Positions 40,785-48,697 of a stretch of DNA of 64,000 nucleotides are shown one piece after another. This DNA comes from Bradyrhizobium manausense (GTDB taxonomy: Bacteria; Pseudomonadota; Alphaproteobacteria; Rhizobiales; Xanthobacteraceae). Made by a program: the position numbers and the translations under genes. The notes below the pieces were generated by a model that saw only the letters and a program-made list of their open reading frames with translations, searched no databases and was not told where the DNA came from. Numbering within the stretch: the stretch's first letter is position 1; each line of letters begins with the position of its first letter. The DNA lies in the NCBI RefSeq assembly GCF_018131105.1, contig NZ_JAFCJI010000002.1, positions 434,001-498,000 on the forward strand, read 5' to 3'.

Positions 40785-41036
40785 ATGAAGGTCATCAAGG
40801 GCAACGTAGTGGCCTACTGCGACCGCTGCCCAAGAAGCTACAACACAGGCCTAAAGGTATTCCAACAAGCTGTGGACCTGCTGAGCAGGGCTGAAGGCTG
40901 GGAAAGCGTCGAGCACGGAAGAGGCTGGAAAAACTACTGCCCTACATGCTCGGACGAGCGCGGCTACGATTCCGAAGCTGATGGAATTGGAATTGGGTTT
41001 ACGCAGCGTCGTTCAATAGAGGACGATTGGGACTGA
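40785..41036 (+). CDS. Small zinc-ribbon-like protein (element passenger)
   Basis: 83 residues from ATG 40785. Two CxxC pairs (YCDRCPRSYNT and YCPTCSDERGYD) spaced ~44 residues apart suggest a zinc site; FQQAVDLLSRAEGWESV lies between them. Ends GFTQRRSIEDDWD, three bases before the right inverted repeat. No known function; possibly a nucleic-acid-binding accessory protein of the element. Confidence 0.55.
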   Translation: MKVIKGNVVAYCDRCPRSYNTGLKVFQQAVDLLSRAEGWESVEHGRGWKNYCPTCSDERGYDSEADGIGIGFTQRRSIEDDWD

Positions 41037-41038
41037 AT

Positions 41039-41057
41039 TTCAAACTGAGACACTACC
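41039..41057. repeat. Right terminal inverted repeat
   Basis: TTCAAACTGAGACACTACC, reverse complement of the left end, 19 of 19 bases identical. Confidence 0.92.
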
Positions 41058-41065
41058 GACGAAGC
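41058..41065. repeat. Target site duplication, right copy
   Basis: GACGAAGC, identical to 36359-36366, immediately after the right inverted repeat. Confidence 0.9.
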
Positions 41066-41225
41066 CGTGGAAGCCTGGCGCGACCATTGGGTACAAACCT
41101 CGATCAGGCTGTGGAGAAGGGACTGGATAGACCGGGTATAAGCCGGTGGATGACTGCCGGATCACAAGCGGACAAGCTGTGAGCACAGGCAGCGGCAATC
41201 GCGTCGGCTTCACCCAAAACGACTT

Positions 41226-41256
41226 CGCCCGCCGGGGGCAATTCCCCCAGCGGGCG
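41226..41256. terminator. Strong hairpin downstream of the Flp pilin gene
   Basis: CGCCCGC and GCGGGCG arms with an inner GGGGG/CCCCC pair and a short CAATT loop. It lies 61 bp past the minus-strand pilin stop. On the minus strand it is followed by AAGTCGTTTTG, a weak T-run, so it is probably the pilin terminator. Confidence 0.55.
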
Positions 41257-41316
41257 GTCGTCGAAAAAATCGTCTATGAAGAAAAGTAGCCCCCGCTGGG
41301 AAATGGGAGGCAGAAA

Positions 41317-41481
41317 TTACTTCAAGGAGCTGCTAACCGAACCGAACTTGTCGTTCAAAGTGGTGCCCAGGTTGTTCACCACGGTGATGATCGCCAGCGC
41401 GATACCGGCCGCAATCAGGCCGTATTCGATCGCGGTTGCGCCGGACTCATCTGACCAGAACTTCGAAATCATGCGCTTCAA
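41317..41481 (-). CDS. flp: Flp-family type IVb pilin
   Basis: 54 residues, below the usual ORF-size cut-off. Start TTG 41481 has GGAGG 6 bases upstream; an ATG at 41472 is in frame. Sequence MKRMISKFWSDESG / ATAIEYGLIAAGIALAIITVVNN then LGTTLNDKFGSVSSSLK. Prepilin-peptidase site Gly followed by ATAIEY, with the conserved Glu at +5 and Tyr at +6, and one hydrophobic helix. Flp pilins form tight-adherence pili with the Tad/Cpa machinery, none of which is in the window, so this copy is an orphan and depends on a remote tad locus. Divergent from prmA. TTAAC/TTAAG motifs upstream (41560-41590) resemble CtrA half sites. Confidence 0.92.
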   Translation of the reverse strand: MKRMISKFWSDESGATAIEYGLIAAGIALAIITVVNNLGTTLNDKFGSVSSSLK

Positions 41482-41636
41482 GACTCGCCTCCATTTCCAT
41501 CCCAGCGTGTGCTGGTTGGTTCCAACATCCGGAAAGATACGGACAGCGCCCTACAGTCACGTTAACTGGGGAACCGCAAGTTAAGCGGAAAATTGGGAAC
41601 AAAAGTTCCCCAAATTCAATTCAACGGAACCATAGG

Positions 41637-42524
41637 ATGCAGCCTTCCCCCACCCATCGCGCCAGCTTTTCAATCGGAAGCGAGGCTGCCGCCAGGCGTG
41701 TCGTCGACGTGCTCACGGAGGTCTTTTTCGAGGGCGATGCCGCGGTCGCCGCCTTCGAGCGGCCGGACGGACAATGGGATGTCACGCTGCATTTCGCCGA
41801 GGCGCCGGACCAGCAATTGCTCCGCGAACTCGTTGCTACTTCAGCAGGAAATGACATCGCCTCCACTCTTGCCTTCGACACGATCGAGGCCAAGGACTGG
41901 GTCAAGGCGAGCCTGGAAGATCTTGTCCCGGTGCCTGCCGGACGCTTCGTCGTGCACGGCAGCCACGACCGCGATCGCGTGGCGCCGAACAAGCTCGCGA
42001 TCGAGATCGAAGCGGCACTGGCCTTCGGAACCGGACACCACGGCACCACGCGTGGCTGTTTACTCCTGCTTGACCATGTCCTGAAACATGCACGGCCGAC
42101 GCGCGTGCTCGACCTCGGTACCGGAACCGGCGTGCTGGGGATCGCGGCAGCGAAAGCGCTGCATCTCGCCGTGCTGGCCTCGGATATCGATCCGCCCTCG
42201 GTGCGGGTCGCGGCCGGGAATGCGGCCCTGAACGAAACAGGCCAATATGTGCGGGTGATCCGGGCCACCGGCTTCGCCGCGCCGGACTTTGCCAAAAGCG
42301 GCCCGTTCGACCTGGTGCTGGCCAACATCCTTGCCAATCCGTTGCGGCAATTGGCGGGTCCGATGGTCCGGCATCTTGCGCCCGGCGCCCGCGTCATCCT
42401 CTCCGGCCTGCTGACCCACCAGGCCCCGGCCGTGATCGCCGCCTACCGTGCGCGCGGCCTGGTGCCGCTGCGGCATCTGCGGATCGAGGGGTGGAGCAGT
42501 TTGCTGCTGCGGAAGATGGGTTGA
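41637..42524 (+). CDS. prmA: Ribosomal protein L11 methyltransferase
   Basis: 295 residues. N-terminal substrate domain, then the SAM-binding fold: RVLDLGTGTGVLGIAAAKA (motif I), ASDIDPPSVRVAAGNAALN, FDLVLANILANPLRQLAGPM (the NILANPL signature of PrmA) and GLLTHQAPAVIAAYRARGL. PrmA trimethylates ribosomal protein L11 at several lysines/termini. ATG 41637 follows the divergent flp promoter region. The following small gene is on the opposite strand. Confidence 0.93.
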   Translation: MQPSPTHRASFSIGSEAAARRVVDVLTEVFFEGDAAVAAFERPDGQWDVTLHFAEAPDQQLLRELVATSAGNDIASTLAFDTIEAKDWVKASLEDLVPVPAGRFVVHGSHDRDRVAPNKLAIEIEAALAFGTGHHGTTRGCLLLLDHVLKHARPTRVLDLGTGTGVLGIAAAKALHLAVLASDIDPPSVRVAAGNAALNETGQYVRVIRATGFAAPDFAKSGPFDLVLANILANPLRQLAGPMVRHLAPGARVILSGLLTHQAPAVIAAYRARGLVPLRHLRIEGWSSLLLRKMG

Positions 42525-42548
42525 GACGGCACCCTTAATGCCGCCGCC

Positions 42549-42728
42549 CTACTCCGCCGGCTTGTCGTCCCGGCGTGTTGCGCGCTTGCCTTGCACGGGC
42601 CGCCTGGCGCGACGCTCGGCGGCGCGGTCGATCATCTGACCGATGAGACCGCGAGGCTTCTTCGGTGTGGTTGCGGCCGGCGCGGGGCGCAGCGGCGGCG
42701 AGATCTTCTCAAAGGTGAACACAGGCAT
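42549..42728 (-). CDS. Small basic hypothetical protein
   Basis: 59 residues from ATG 42728, which has AAGGGG 8 bases upstream. MPVFTFEKISPPLRPAP, then PKKPRGLIGQMIDRAAERRARRPVQGKRATRRDDKPAE: a Pro-rich start and Arg/Lys-rich end. Not recognised. It sits between prmA and aminopeptidase P on the opposite strand; coding is supported by a good ribosome site and G/C-rich third positions. Confidence 0.55.
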   Translation of the reverse strand: MPVFTFEKISPPLRPAPAATTPKKPRGLIGQMIDRAAERRARRPVQGKRATRRDDKPAE

Positions 42729-42913
42729 CGCGTGTCCCCTTGCGGCTGAGACCAACCACTCGCTCGAATTTCCCTGCTATTCGGACGACGCGCAACTGTC
42801 GCATCCACGACTCCACTCCATTCGAATGGAACATTTGCAAGCACAGTCCATGCCAGACGGGACGGCAATTGCGTCTACATTGCGGACTGATCCCCATGAT
42901 CATAAACTGAGCC

Positions 42914-44743
42914 ATGTTCGAAGCACACTTCCAGACATTCGAGGAGCCCGAGGCCGGCGTCGCATTGACGGCGCGCCTGGCTGCGCTCCGTGAAGAGCTC
43001 GCCCGCCGCAAATTGACCGGCTTCGTCATTCCGCGCGCCGATCAGCAGCAAAACGAATATGTCGCGCCCTCCGAAGAGCGGCTCGCCTGGCTGACCGGCT
43101 TCACCGGCTCGGCGGGACTTGCCGTGGTGCTGGCCCAGGAAGCTGCTGTGTTTGTCGATGGCCGCTACACGATCCAGGCGGCCAAGCAGGTCGACGCCAA
43201 GGCGTGGACGGTGGAATCGCTGATCGATCCGCCGCCGGAAAGCTGGGTCTCGGCACATCTCAAGCCCGGCGATCGCCTAGGATTTGATCCGTGGTTGCAC
43301 ACTTTTGCGGCAGCCGAGCGCCTTTCTGCGGCCTGCACCAAGGTTGGCGCCGAACTGGTGGCGGTCGACGGCAATCCGGTCGACGCGGTCTGGCAGGACC
43401 GCCCGCAGCCGCCGATCGCGCCGGTCGCGATCCACGGCCTGCAATATGCCGGCGTCGCCGAGGCCGAGAAGGTGGCGTTGATCAAGACCGAGATCGAGAA
43501 GCTGGGCGCCGATGCGCTGGTGCTGTCCGACAGCCATGCGGTCGCCTGGACCTTCAACGTCCGCGGCGCCGACGTCGCGCATACGCCGCTGCCGCTGTCC
43601 TACGCGCTGGTGCCCAAGGTCGGCCGTCCCACCGTGTTCATCGACCACCGCAAGCTCTCGAACCTGACCCGCGATCATCTCGAACAATCGGCCGACGTGC
43701 GCGACCCCGATGCGCTGACACCGACGCTGATGGCGCTGGCCAAGAGCGGCGCAGCGATTGCACTCGACAGCGCCACGGCGGCCGACGCGTTGAGCCGCTT
43801 GATCGCGAGCGGCGGCGGCAAGCCGGTGCGCGGCAGCGATCCGATCGCGCTGCTGAAGGCCGTCAAGAACGCGACCGAGATCAAGGGCACGCAGACCGCA
43901 CACCGCCGTGATGCGATCGCGCTGGCGCGCTTCCTCGCCTTCATCGACCGCGAGGCACCGAGCGGCAAGCTCACCGAGATCGATGCCGTCGAAGCGCTGG
44001 AGACGTTCCGCCGCGACACCGGCGCGTTGAAGGACGTGTCGTTCCCGACCATCTCAGGCACCGGCCCGAACGGCGCCATCGTGCACTACCGCGTCACCCG
44101 CAAGAGCAACCGGCGCATCGTGCCCGGCGATCTCCTGCTGATCGATTCCGGCGCGCAATATGAAGACGGCACCACCGATGTCACCCGCACGATGGCCGTG
44201 GGCGAGCCGACGGAGGAGATGCGCGACCGCTTCACCCGCGTGCTGCGCGGCCATATCGCGATTGCGCGCGCGGTGTTTCCCGACGGCACCACCGGCGCAC
44301 AGCTCGACACGCTGGCGCGGCAATATCTCTGGGCCGCCGGCGTCGATTTCGAGCACGGCACCGGTCACGGTGTCGGCAGCTATCTCAGTGTGCACGAAGG
44401 CCCGGCGCGGATCTCGAAGCTCGGCACGACGCCGCTGAAGCGCGGCATGATCCTCTCCAACGAGCCCGGCTACTACAAGACCGACGGCTTTGGCATCCGT
44501 ATCGAGAACCTCGAGCTGGTGGTCGCCGCCGACATCCAGGGCGCCGAGAAAGCGATGAATGCGTTCGAGACGCTGACCTTGGCGCCGATCGACCGCCGGC
44601 TGATCGATGCCGCGATGCTGGGCCGCGACGAACTCGCCTGGCTCAATGCCTATCACGCGCGCGTTCGCACCGAGGTGGGGCCGGCACTGGATGAGGCGAC
44701 GACGGCGTGGCTCGATCAGGCCACGGCGGAGCTGAAGGCCTAG
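42914..44743 (+). CDS. pepP: Xaa-Pro aminopeptidase (M24B, three-domain)
   Basis: 609 residues. Two creatinase-like N-terminal domains (RLAALREELARRKLTGFVIPRADQQQNEYVAPSEERLAWLTGFTGSAG...), then the pita-bread catalytic domain with PTISGTGPNGAIVHY, DLLLIDSGAQYEDGTTDVTRT (two Asp ligands), DFEHGTGHGVGSYLSVHEGP (His ligand) and ILSNEPGYYKTDGFGIRIEN (Glu ligands). All five metal ligands appear. Length and layout match eukaryotic-type XPNPEP1-like enzymes, which cleave an N-terminal residue before proline in the cytoplasm. Confidence 0.93.
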   Translation: MFEAHFQTFEEPEAGVALTARLAALREELARRKLTGFVIPRADQQQNEYVAPSEERLAWLTGFTGSAGLAVVLAQEAAVFVDGRYTIQAAKQVDAKAWTVESLIDPPPESWVSAHLKPGDRLGFDPWLHTFAAAERLSAACTKVGAELVAVDGNPVDAVWQDRPQPPIAPVAIHGLQYAGVAEAEKVALIKTEIEKLGADALVLSDSHAVAWTFNVRGADVAHTPLPLSYALVPKVGRPTVFIDHRKLSNLTRDHLEQSADVRDPDALTPTLMALAKSGAAIALDSATAADALSRLIASGGGKPVRGSDPIALLKAVKNATEIKGTQTAHRRDAIALARFLAFIDREAPSGKLTEIDAVEALETFRRDTGALKDVSFPTISGTGPNGAIVHYRVTRKSNRRIVPGDLLLIDSGAQYEDGTTDVTRTMAVGEPTEEMRDRFTRVLRGHIAIARAVFPDGTTGAQLDTLARQYLWAAGVDFEHGTGHGVGSYLSVHEGPARISKLGTTPLKRGMILSNEPGYYKTDGFGIRIENLELVVAADIQGAEKAMNAFETLTLAPIDRRLIDAAMLGRDELAWLNAYHARVRTEVGPALDEATTAWLDQATAELKA

Positions 44744-44968
44744 ACGCTGTCCGCATAGCGCTAAGCGATTGGCGCAAGGCTTGGCTGCTTTTGCCTGCGA
44801 TCGTGGCTGACTTGGCGCGTTCCTCGCCAAGCTTCTCCGTAAAACAACGGCTTGCTGCGCGCTGTTATGATAACAGTCCCGGAATCGGTATAGCCGCATT
44901 CCGAAACGCCGATGTCCGTCTTGTGCGAGCAGGCTACAGTCCGACTCGAATTCGAAAGACGGACGCGC

Positions 44969-46249
44969 ATGCACGGGATGATCAGCAGGCCGCAGGACGC
45001 GGCGACGAAGAGCATCGCGACTTCGCGCGTGGTGTTGCTGCTGCTGGTCGTCATGACCGGGATCGCGCCGATCTCGCTTTATATTCTGGTGCCGGCGCTG
45101 CCCGTGCTGGCAACGAATTTCGGTCGCGACATCTCGATCGCGCAGATGACGGTGTCGCTGTACATGGTGGGCATCGCGCTGTCGCAGCTCATCATGGGAC
45201 CGTTGTCGGACAAGCTCGGCCGGCGCCCGGTGCTGCTTGGTGGCCTCGCGCTGATGATCGCGGCGAGCGTCGCCTGCATCTTCGCCGAAACCCTTCCGCA
45301 GCTGATCGCAGCGCGCTTCTTCCAGGCGCTCGGCGGCGCCTCCGGCATGGTGGTGAGCCGGGCCATCATCCGCGACATCTATGAGCGCGACCGCGTCGCC
45401 TCCATGATCAGCCTCGTGGTGGCCGCCCTGATGATCGGCCAGATGGTCTCGCCGCTCACCGGCGGCCTGATCGAGACCGCGTTTGGCTGGCGCGCGATCT
45501 TCTACGCCGTCACGATCGGCGCAATTGCGGTTGCCGTCGGCATTGCGATCGCATTGCCTGAGACGCGTCGCGACCGCGCGGTCGGCAGCGGCGGCTTTCG
45601 CGGCGACGTCGGCACCCTGATCAAGAGCCGCGCCTTCATCGGCTACGTCATGTGCCAGGTGCTGGCGTCCCAGATCATCTTCACCTTCGCCGGCGGCGGC
45701 CCCTACATCGTCGTGACGCAGATGGGCCGGACCAGCGCCGAATACGGCGCCTGGTTCGCTACGACCGGATTCGCCTATCTCGTCGGCAATCTGCTCTGCG
45801 TGCGCTTTGCGCCGCGGCACTCGCTTGAGAAGCTGATCTGGTTCGGGCTCGGCCTGCAACTCTGCGGCAGCCTCCTGAACCTGCTCTGGAGTTTCACCGG
45901 CTGGAACGAAGCTCCCGCCTGGCTGTTCGGCACGCAGATGATCGTGATGGTCGGCAACGCCTTCGTGATGGCGAACTCCGCGGCCGGCGCCATCAGCATC
46001 CGCCCCGAAGCCGCCGGCACCGCGTCAGGTGCAATGGGCTTTCTCCAGCAGGGCATCGGCGCGTTGATGTCGCAGTTCGGCGCCTATCTCGGCGGCCACA
46101 CCGCGACCACGCTGCCGCTGACTTCGGCGGTGCTTGCGATCTCGTTGCTCTGCGCTTGCACGATGATCTTCGTCGTCCCCCACCGTGAACTGATGGTGAG
46201 CGAGACGCTGATCGGGCAGGCTGAAGAGGAAGAGAGCGGGATGATGTGA
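44969..46249 (+). CDS. Bcr/CflA-family multidrug MFS exporter
   Basis: 426 residues, 12 membrane segments. ISLYILVPALPVLATNFG near the N-terminus, the MFS loop GPLSDKLGRRPVLLGGL, RFFQALGGASGMVVSRAIIRDIYERDRVASMISLV (the Bcr/CflA signature), and GTASGAMGFLQQGIGALMSQF. Proton-driven export of drugs such as bicyclomycin, chloramphenicol or sulfonamides is the family role. ATG 44969 was preferred; an in-frame start exists at 44912. Convergent with ligA across a palindromic repeat. Confidence 0.9.
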   Translation: MHGMISRPQDAATKSIATSRVVLLLLVVMTGIAPISLYILVPALPVLATNFGRDISIAQMTVSLYMVGIALSQLIMGPLSDKLGRRPVLLGGLALMIAASVACIFAETLPQLIAARFFQALGGASGMVVSRAIIRDIYERDRVASMISLVVAALMIGQMVSPLTGGLIETAFGWRAIFYAVTIGAIAVAVGIAIALPETRRDRAVGSGGFRGDVGTLIKSRAFIGYVMCQVLASQIIFTFAGGGPYIVVTQMGRTSAEYGAWFATTGFAYLVGNLLCVRFAPRHSLEKLIWFGLGLQLCGSLLNLLWSFTGWNEAPAWLFGTQMIVMVGNAFVMANSAAGAISIRPEAAGTASGAMGFLQQGIGALMSQFGAYLGGHTATTLPLTSAVLAISLLCACTMIFVVPHRELMVSETLIGQAEEEESGMM

Positions 46250-46269
46250 GGAGCGGCGCGCTGCCTCCT

Positions 46270-46362
46270 CGTCATTGCGAGCGAAGCGAAGCAGTCCAGA
46301 CTGTCACTGTCACCGCGGCCAAAGTCTGGATTGCTTCGTCGCAAGAGCGCCTCGCAATGACG
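46270..46362. repeat. Extragenic palindromic element, family B
   Basis: About 90 bp: left arm CGTCATTGCGAGCGAAGCGA and, inverted at the far end, ...CGCTCTTGCGAC/CGCAATGACG type sequence around GTCTGGATTGCTTCGT. It has the same CATTGCGAG...CAATCCAGACTG...GGATTGCTTCG...TCGCAATGACG plan as the element at 62069-62146. Located between the convergent bcr-like and ligA genes, where it could also terminate transcription. Confidence 0.85.
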
Positions 46363-46372
46363 GGGAGAGAGC

Positions 46373-48520
46373 TCACTCCCCGATCAGCTTCAACCACTCA
46401 TCCTCGGTCAGCACCTGGACGCCGTGCTTGTTGGCCTCCGCGAGCTTCGAACCCGCGCCGGGACCGGCGACGACGAGATCCGTCTTCTTCGACACCGAAC
46501 CCGACACCTTCGCCCCCAACCGTTCGGCGGTGGCCTTGGCTTCGTCGCGCGTCATCTTCTCCAGCGAGCCGGTGAACACGACGGTCTTGCCCGCGACGGC
46601 CGAGTTGCTCTTCGGCTTCTCGGCGTCGACGATCTCGATTTCCCTGGTCAGCCGCTCGACGATGCCGCGATTATGGCTCTCGCCGAAATAATCGGCGATG
46701 CTCTTGATCACGGTGTCGCCGATCTGGTCGAGCGCGTCCATCTCCGCCATTGCCTCCTCGTCGCCCTTGGCGACCTTGAGGCAAGCGTCGTGGAAGGCAT
46801 CCCAGGAGCCGTAGCCGCGCGCGAGCGCGAGCGCCGTGGTCTCGCCGACATGGCGCATACCGAGCGCATAGACGAAGCGCTCCAGCGCAATTTTGCGTCG
46901 GCTCTCGATCGCGGCGAACAGGTTGCGTACCGAGGTTTCGCCGTAGCCTTCGATCTCCTCGAGCTTGAGCTTCGAATTGCGCTTCTCCAGCGTGAAGATG
47001 TCGGCGGGCTCCTTGACCCACCCTTCATCGAAGAAATACTGGAGCTGCTTCTCGCCAAGACCGTCGATATCGAAGGCACGGCGCGACACGAACAGCTTGA
47101 GATGCTCGATCTTCTGATAGGGGCAGGCGAACTCGCCGCTACAGCGGGCGCGGGATTCTTCTTCGCCGGCGGCCGTCTCCCCGCGCACAACATCGGTGTG
47201 CAGCGGGCACGGGCACTTCTTCGGGAAAGTGAATTCCTTGGCGCTCTTCGGCCGCTTGTCGAGGACGACGTCGACGATTTGCGGAATGACGTCGCCGGCG
47301 CGCTGAATCACGACGGTGTCACCGATCCTGATATCGCGGCCATCGCGCAAGCTCTCGCCCTTGTTGCCGATGCCCTTGATGTAGTCCTCGTTGTGCAGCG
47401 TGACGTTCTGCACGATCACGCCACCGACGCCAACGGGCTCGAGCTTGCCAACCGGCGTGAACGAGCCAGTGCGGCCGACCTGGATCTCGATGTCGCGCAG
47501 CACGGTCAAGGCGCGCTCGGCCGGGAATTTATGCGCGATGCCCCAGCGCGGCGTGCGCGAGACGAAGCCGAGCCGCTCCTGCCAGTCGATGCGGTCGACC
47601 TTGTAGACGACGCCGTCGATGTCGTAGTCGAGCTTTGCCCGCTGCTCCTCGATGGAATGATGGAAGGCGAGCAGTTCCTCGACGGAGTGACAGATTTTGG
47701 TCAGCGGGTTGGTCTTGAAGCCGCAGCGCTCGAACCAGTGGATCATGCTGCTCTGGGTATCCTCGGGCATCGCGCTCATCTCGCCCCAGGCATAGGCGAA
47801 GAACCCCAGGGGACGCGAGGCGGTGATGGTCGGGTCCTTCTGCCGGAGCGAGCCCGCGGCCGAATTGCGCGGGTTGGCGAAGATGGTATCGCCGGCCGCC
47901 TTCTGCCGCTCGTTGAGCGCGAGGAAGGCCTTCTTGGTCATGTAGACTTCGCCGCGCACCTCGCAGATATCGGGAACGTTGCGTCCCTTCAGCTTCTGCG
48001 GCACGTCCTCCAGCGTACGGATGTTGGCGGTGACGTCCTCGCCGACCGCGCCGTCCCCGCGCGTTGCCGCGGTGACAAGCTCGCCTCCCTCATAGCGCAG
48101 TGACATCGACAGTCCGTCGATCTTGGGCTCGGCCGAGAAATTGATCTTATCATCGTCGAGCTTCAGAAAGCGCACGATGCGGCCGACGAAGTCGCGCAAA
48201 TCCTCTTCGGCAAAGGCATTGTCGAGCGACAGCATCGGAACCGAATGCTGGACCTTCCTGAAGCGTCCCGACGGCGCCGCGCCGACCTTCTGTGAGGGCG
48301 AATCCCCGCTGACGAATTCCGGAAAGCGCTTTTCGATCGCATTGAGGCGCTGGCGCAGGGCATCGTACTCGGCGTCGGTGACGGTGGGCGCGTCGTCTTG
48401 ATAGTAGCGCTCGTTGTGTCCCTCGATCTCGAGCGACAGCCGCATGTGCTCGACCTTAGCCTGTGCCTTGGTGAGGTCGGCGACGTCACGAAGCGGTTTG
48501 GATTTTACTGCTCTGGCCAT
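46373..48520 (-). CDS. ligA: NAD-dependent DNA ligase
   Basis: 715 residues. Adenylation domain with the nucleotidyl motif KIDG in FSAEPKIDGLSMSLRYEGGELVTAATRGDGAVGEDVT, the GVVYKVD region, RTGSFTPVGKLEPV, an OB fold, a Cys-rich zinc module, helix-hairpin-helix repeats and a C-terminal BRCT domain (GKTVVFTGSLEKMTRDEAKATAERLGAKVSGSVSKKTDLVVAG). Seals nicks in replication and repair using NAD+. The zinc module is unusual: the first pair reads CPCPLH rather than CxxC, and is followed by ~18 residues before RC...AC. Downstream of recN on the same strand, separated by a palindromic repeat. Confidence 0.95.
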   Translation of the reverse strand: MARAVKSKPLRDVADLTKAQAKVEHMRLSLEIEGHNERYYQDDAPTVTDAEYDALRQRLNAIEKRFPEFVSGDSPSQKVGAAPSGRFRKVQHSVPMLSLDNAFAEEDLRDFVGRIVRFLKLDDDKINFSAEPKIDGLSMSLRYEGGELVTAATRGDGAVGEDVTANIRTLEDVPQKLKGRNVPDICEVRGEVYMTKKAFLALNERQKAAGDTIFANPRNSAAGSLRQKDPTITASRPLGFFAYAWGEMSAMPEDTQSSMIHWFERCGFKTNPLTKICHSVEELLAFHHSIEEQRAKLDYDIDGVVYKVDRIDWQERLGFVSRTPRWGIAHKFPAERALTVLRDIEIQVGRTGSFTPVGKLEPVGVGGVIVQNVTLHNEDYIKGIGNKGESLRDGRDIRIGDTVVIQRAGDVIPQIVDVVLDKRPKSAKEFTFPKKCPCPLHTDVVRGETAAGEEESRARCSGEFACPYQKIEHLKLFVSRRAFDIDGLGEKQLQYFFDEGWVKEPADIFTLEKRNSKLKLEEIEGYGETSVRNLFAAIESRRKIALERFVYALGMRHVGETTALALARGYGSWDAFHDACLKVAKGDEEAMAEMDALDQIGDTVIKSIADYFGESHNRGIVERLTREIEIVDAEKPKSNSAVAGKTVVFTGSLEKMTRDEAKATAERLGAKVSGSVSKKTDLVVAGPGAGSKLAEANKHGVQVLTEDEWLKLIGE

Positions 48521-48571
48521 GGTGCTTGGATACGACGGAGCGGGCGGGACGGTAAAGGCGGTAAAAGTCTT

Positions 48572-48692
48572 GTGCCCCGGACGCAGCGCAGCGCTTCTTC
48601 AGCGGTGCGCTGCAGAGCCGGTGCCCGTGCGGCAACATATTGGGTCCCGGCTCTGCGGAGCAGCGCTATGCGCTGCGCCGCGCCCGGGACAC
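48572..48692. repeat. Extragenic palindromic element, family E
   Basis: About 120 bp between ligA and recN with inverted arms GTGCCCCGGACGCAGCGCAGCGC and GCGCTGCGCC.CGCCCGGGACAC, and a central GCGGTGCGCTGCAGAGCC/GGCTCTGCGGAGCAGCGC pair. The same element, with the same order of blocks, recurs at 63392-63504. Confidence 0.85.
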
Positions 48693-48697
48693 AGAGG

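Larger units (their letters stand above)
36367..41057. mobile_element. 4.69-kb IS1-like transposon with passenger genes
   Basis: Bounded by 19-bp perfect inverted repeats GGTAGTGTCTCAGTTTGAA (36367-36385 and, inverted, 41039-41057) and by an 8-bp direct repeat GACGAAGC on each side. Ends beginning GG and a target duplication of about 8 bp fit the IS1 family. The interior carries one IS1-like transposase and six other genes, with coding DNA reaching within about 20 bp of both ends. The interior is visibly richer in A/T, especially in third codon positions, than the chromosome on either side, which supports horizontal origin. It is inserted between the phytoene-desaturase-like gene and the Flp pilin gene. 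Confidence 0.9.
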
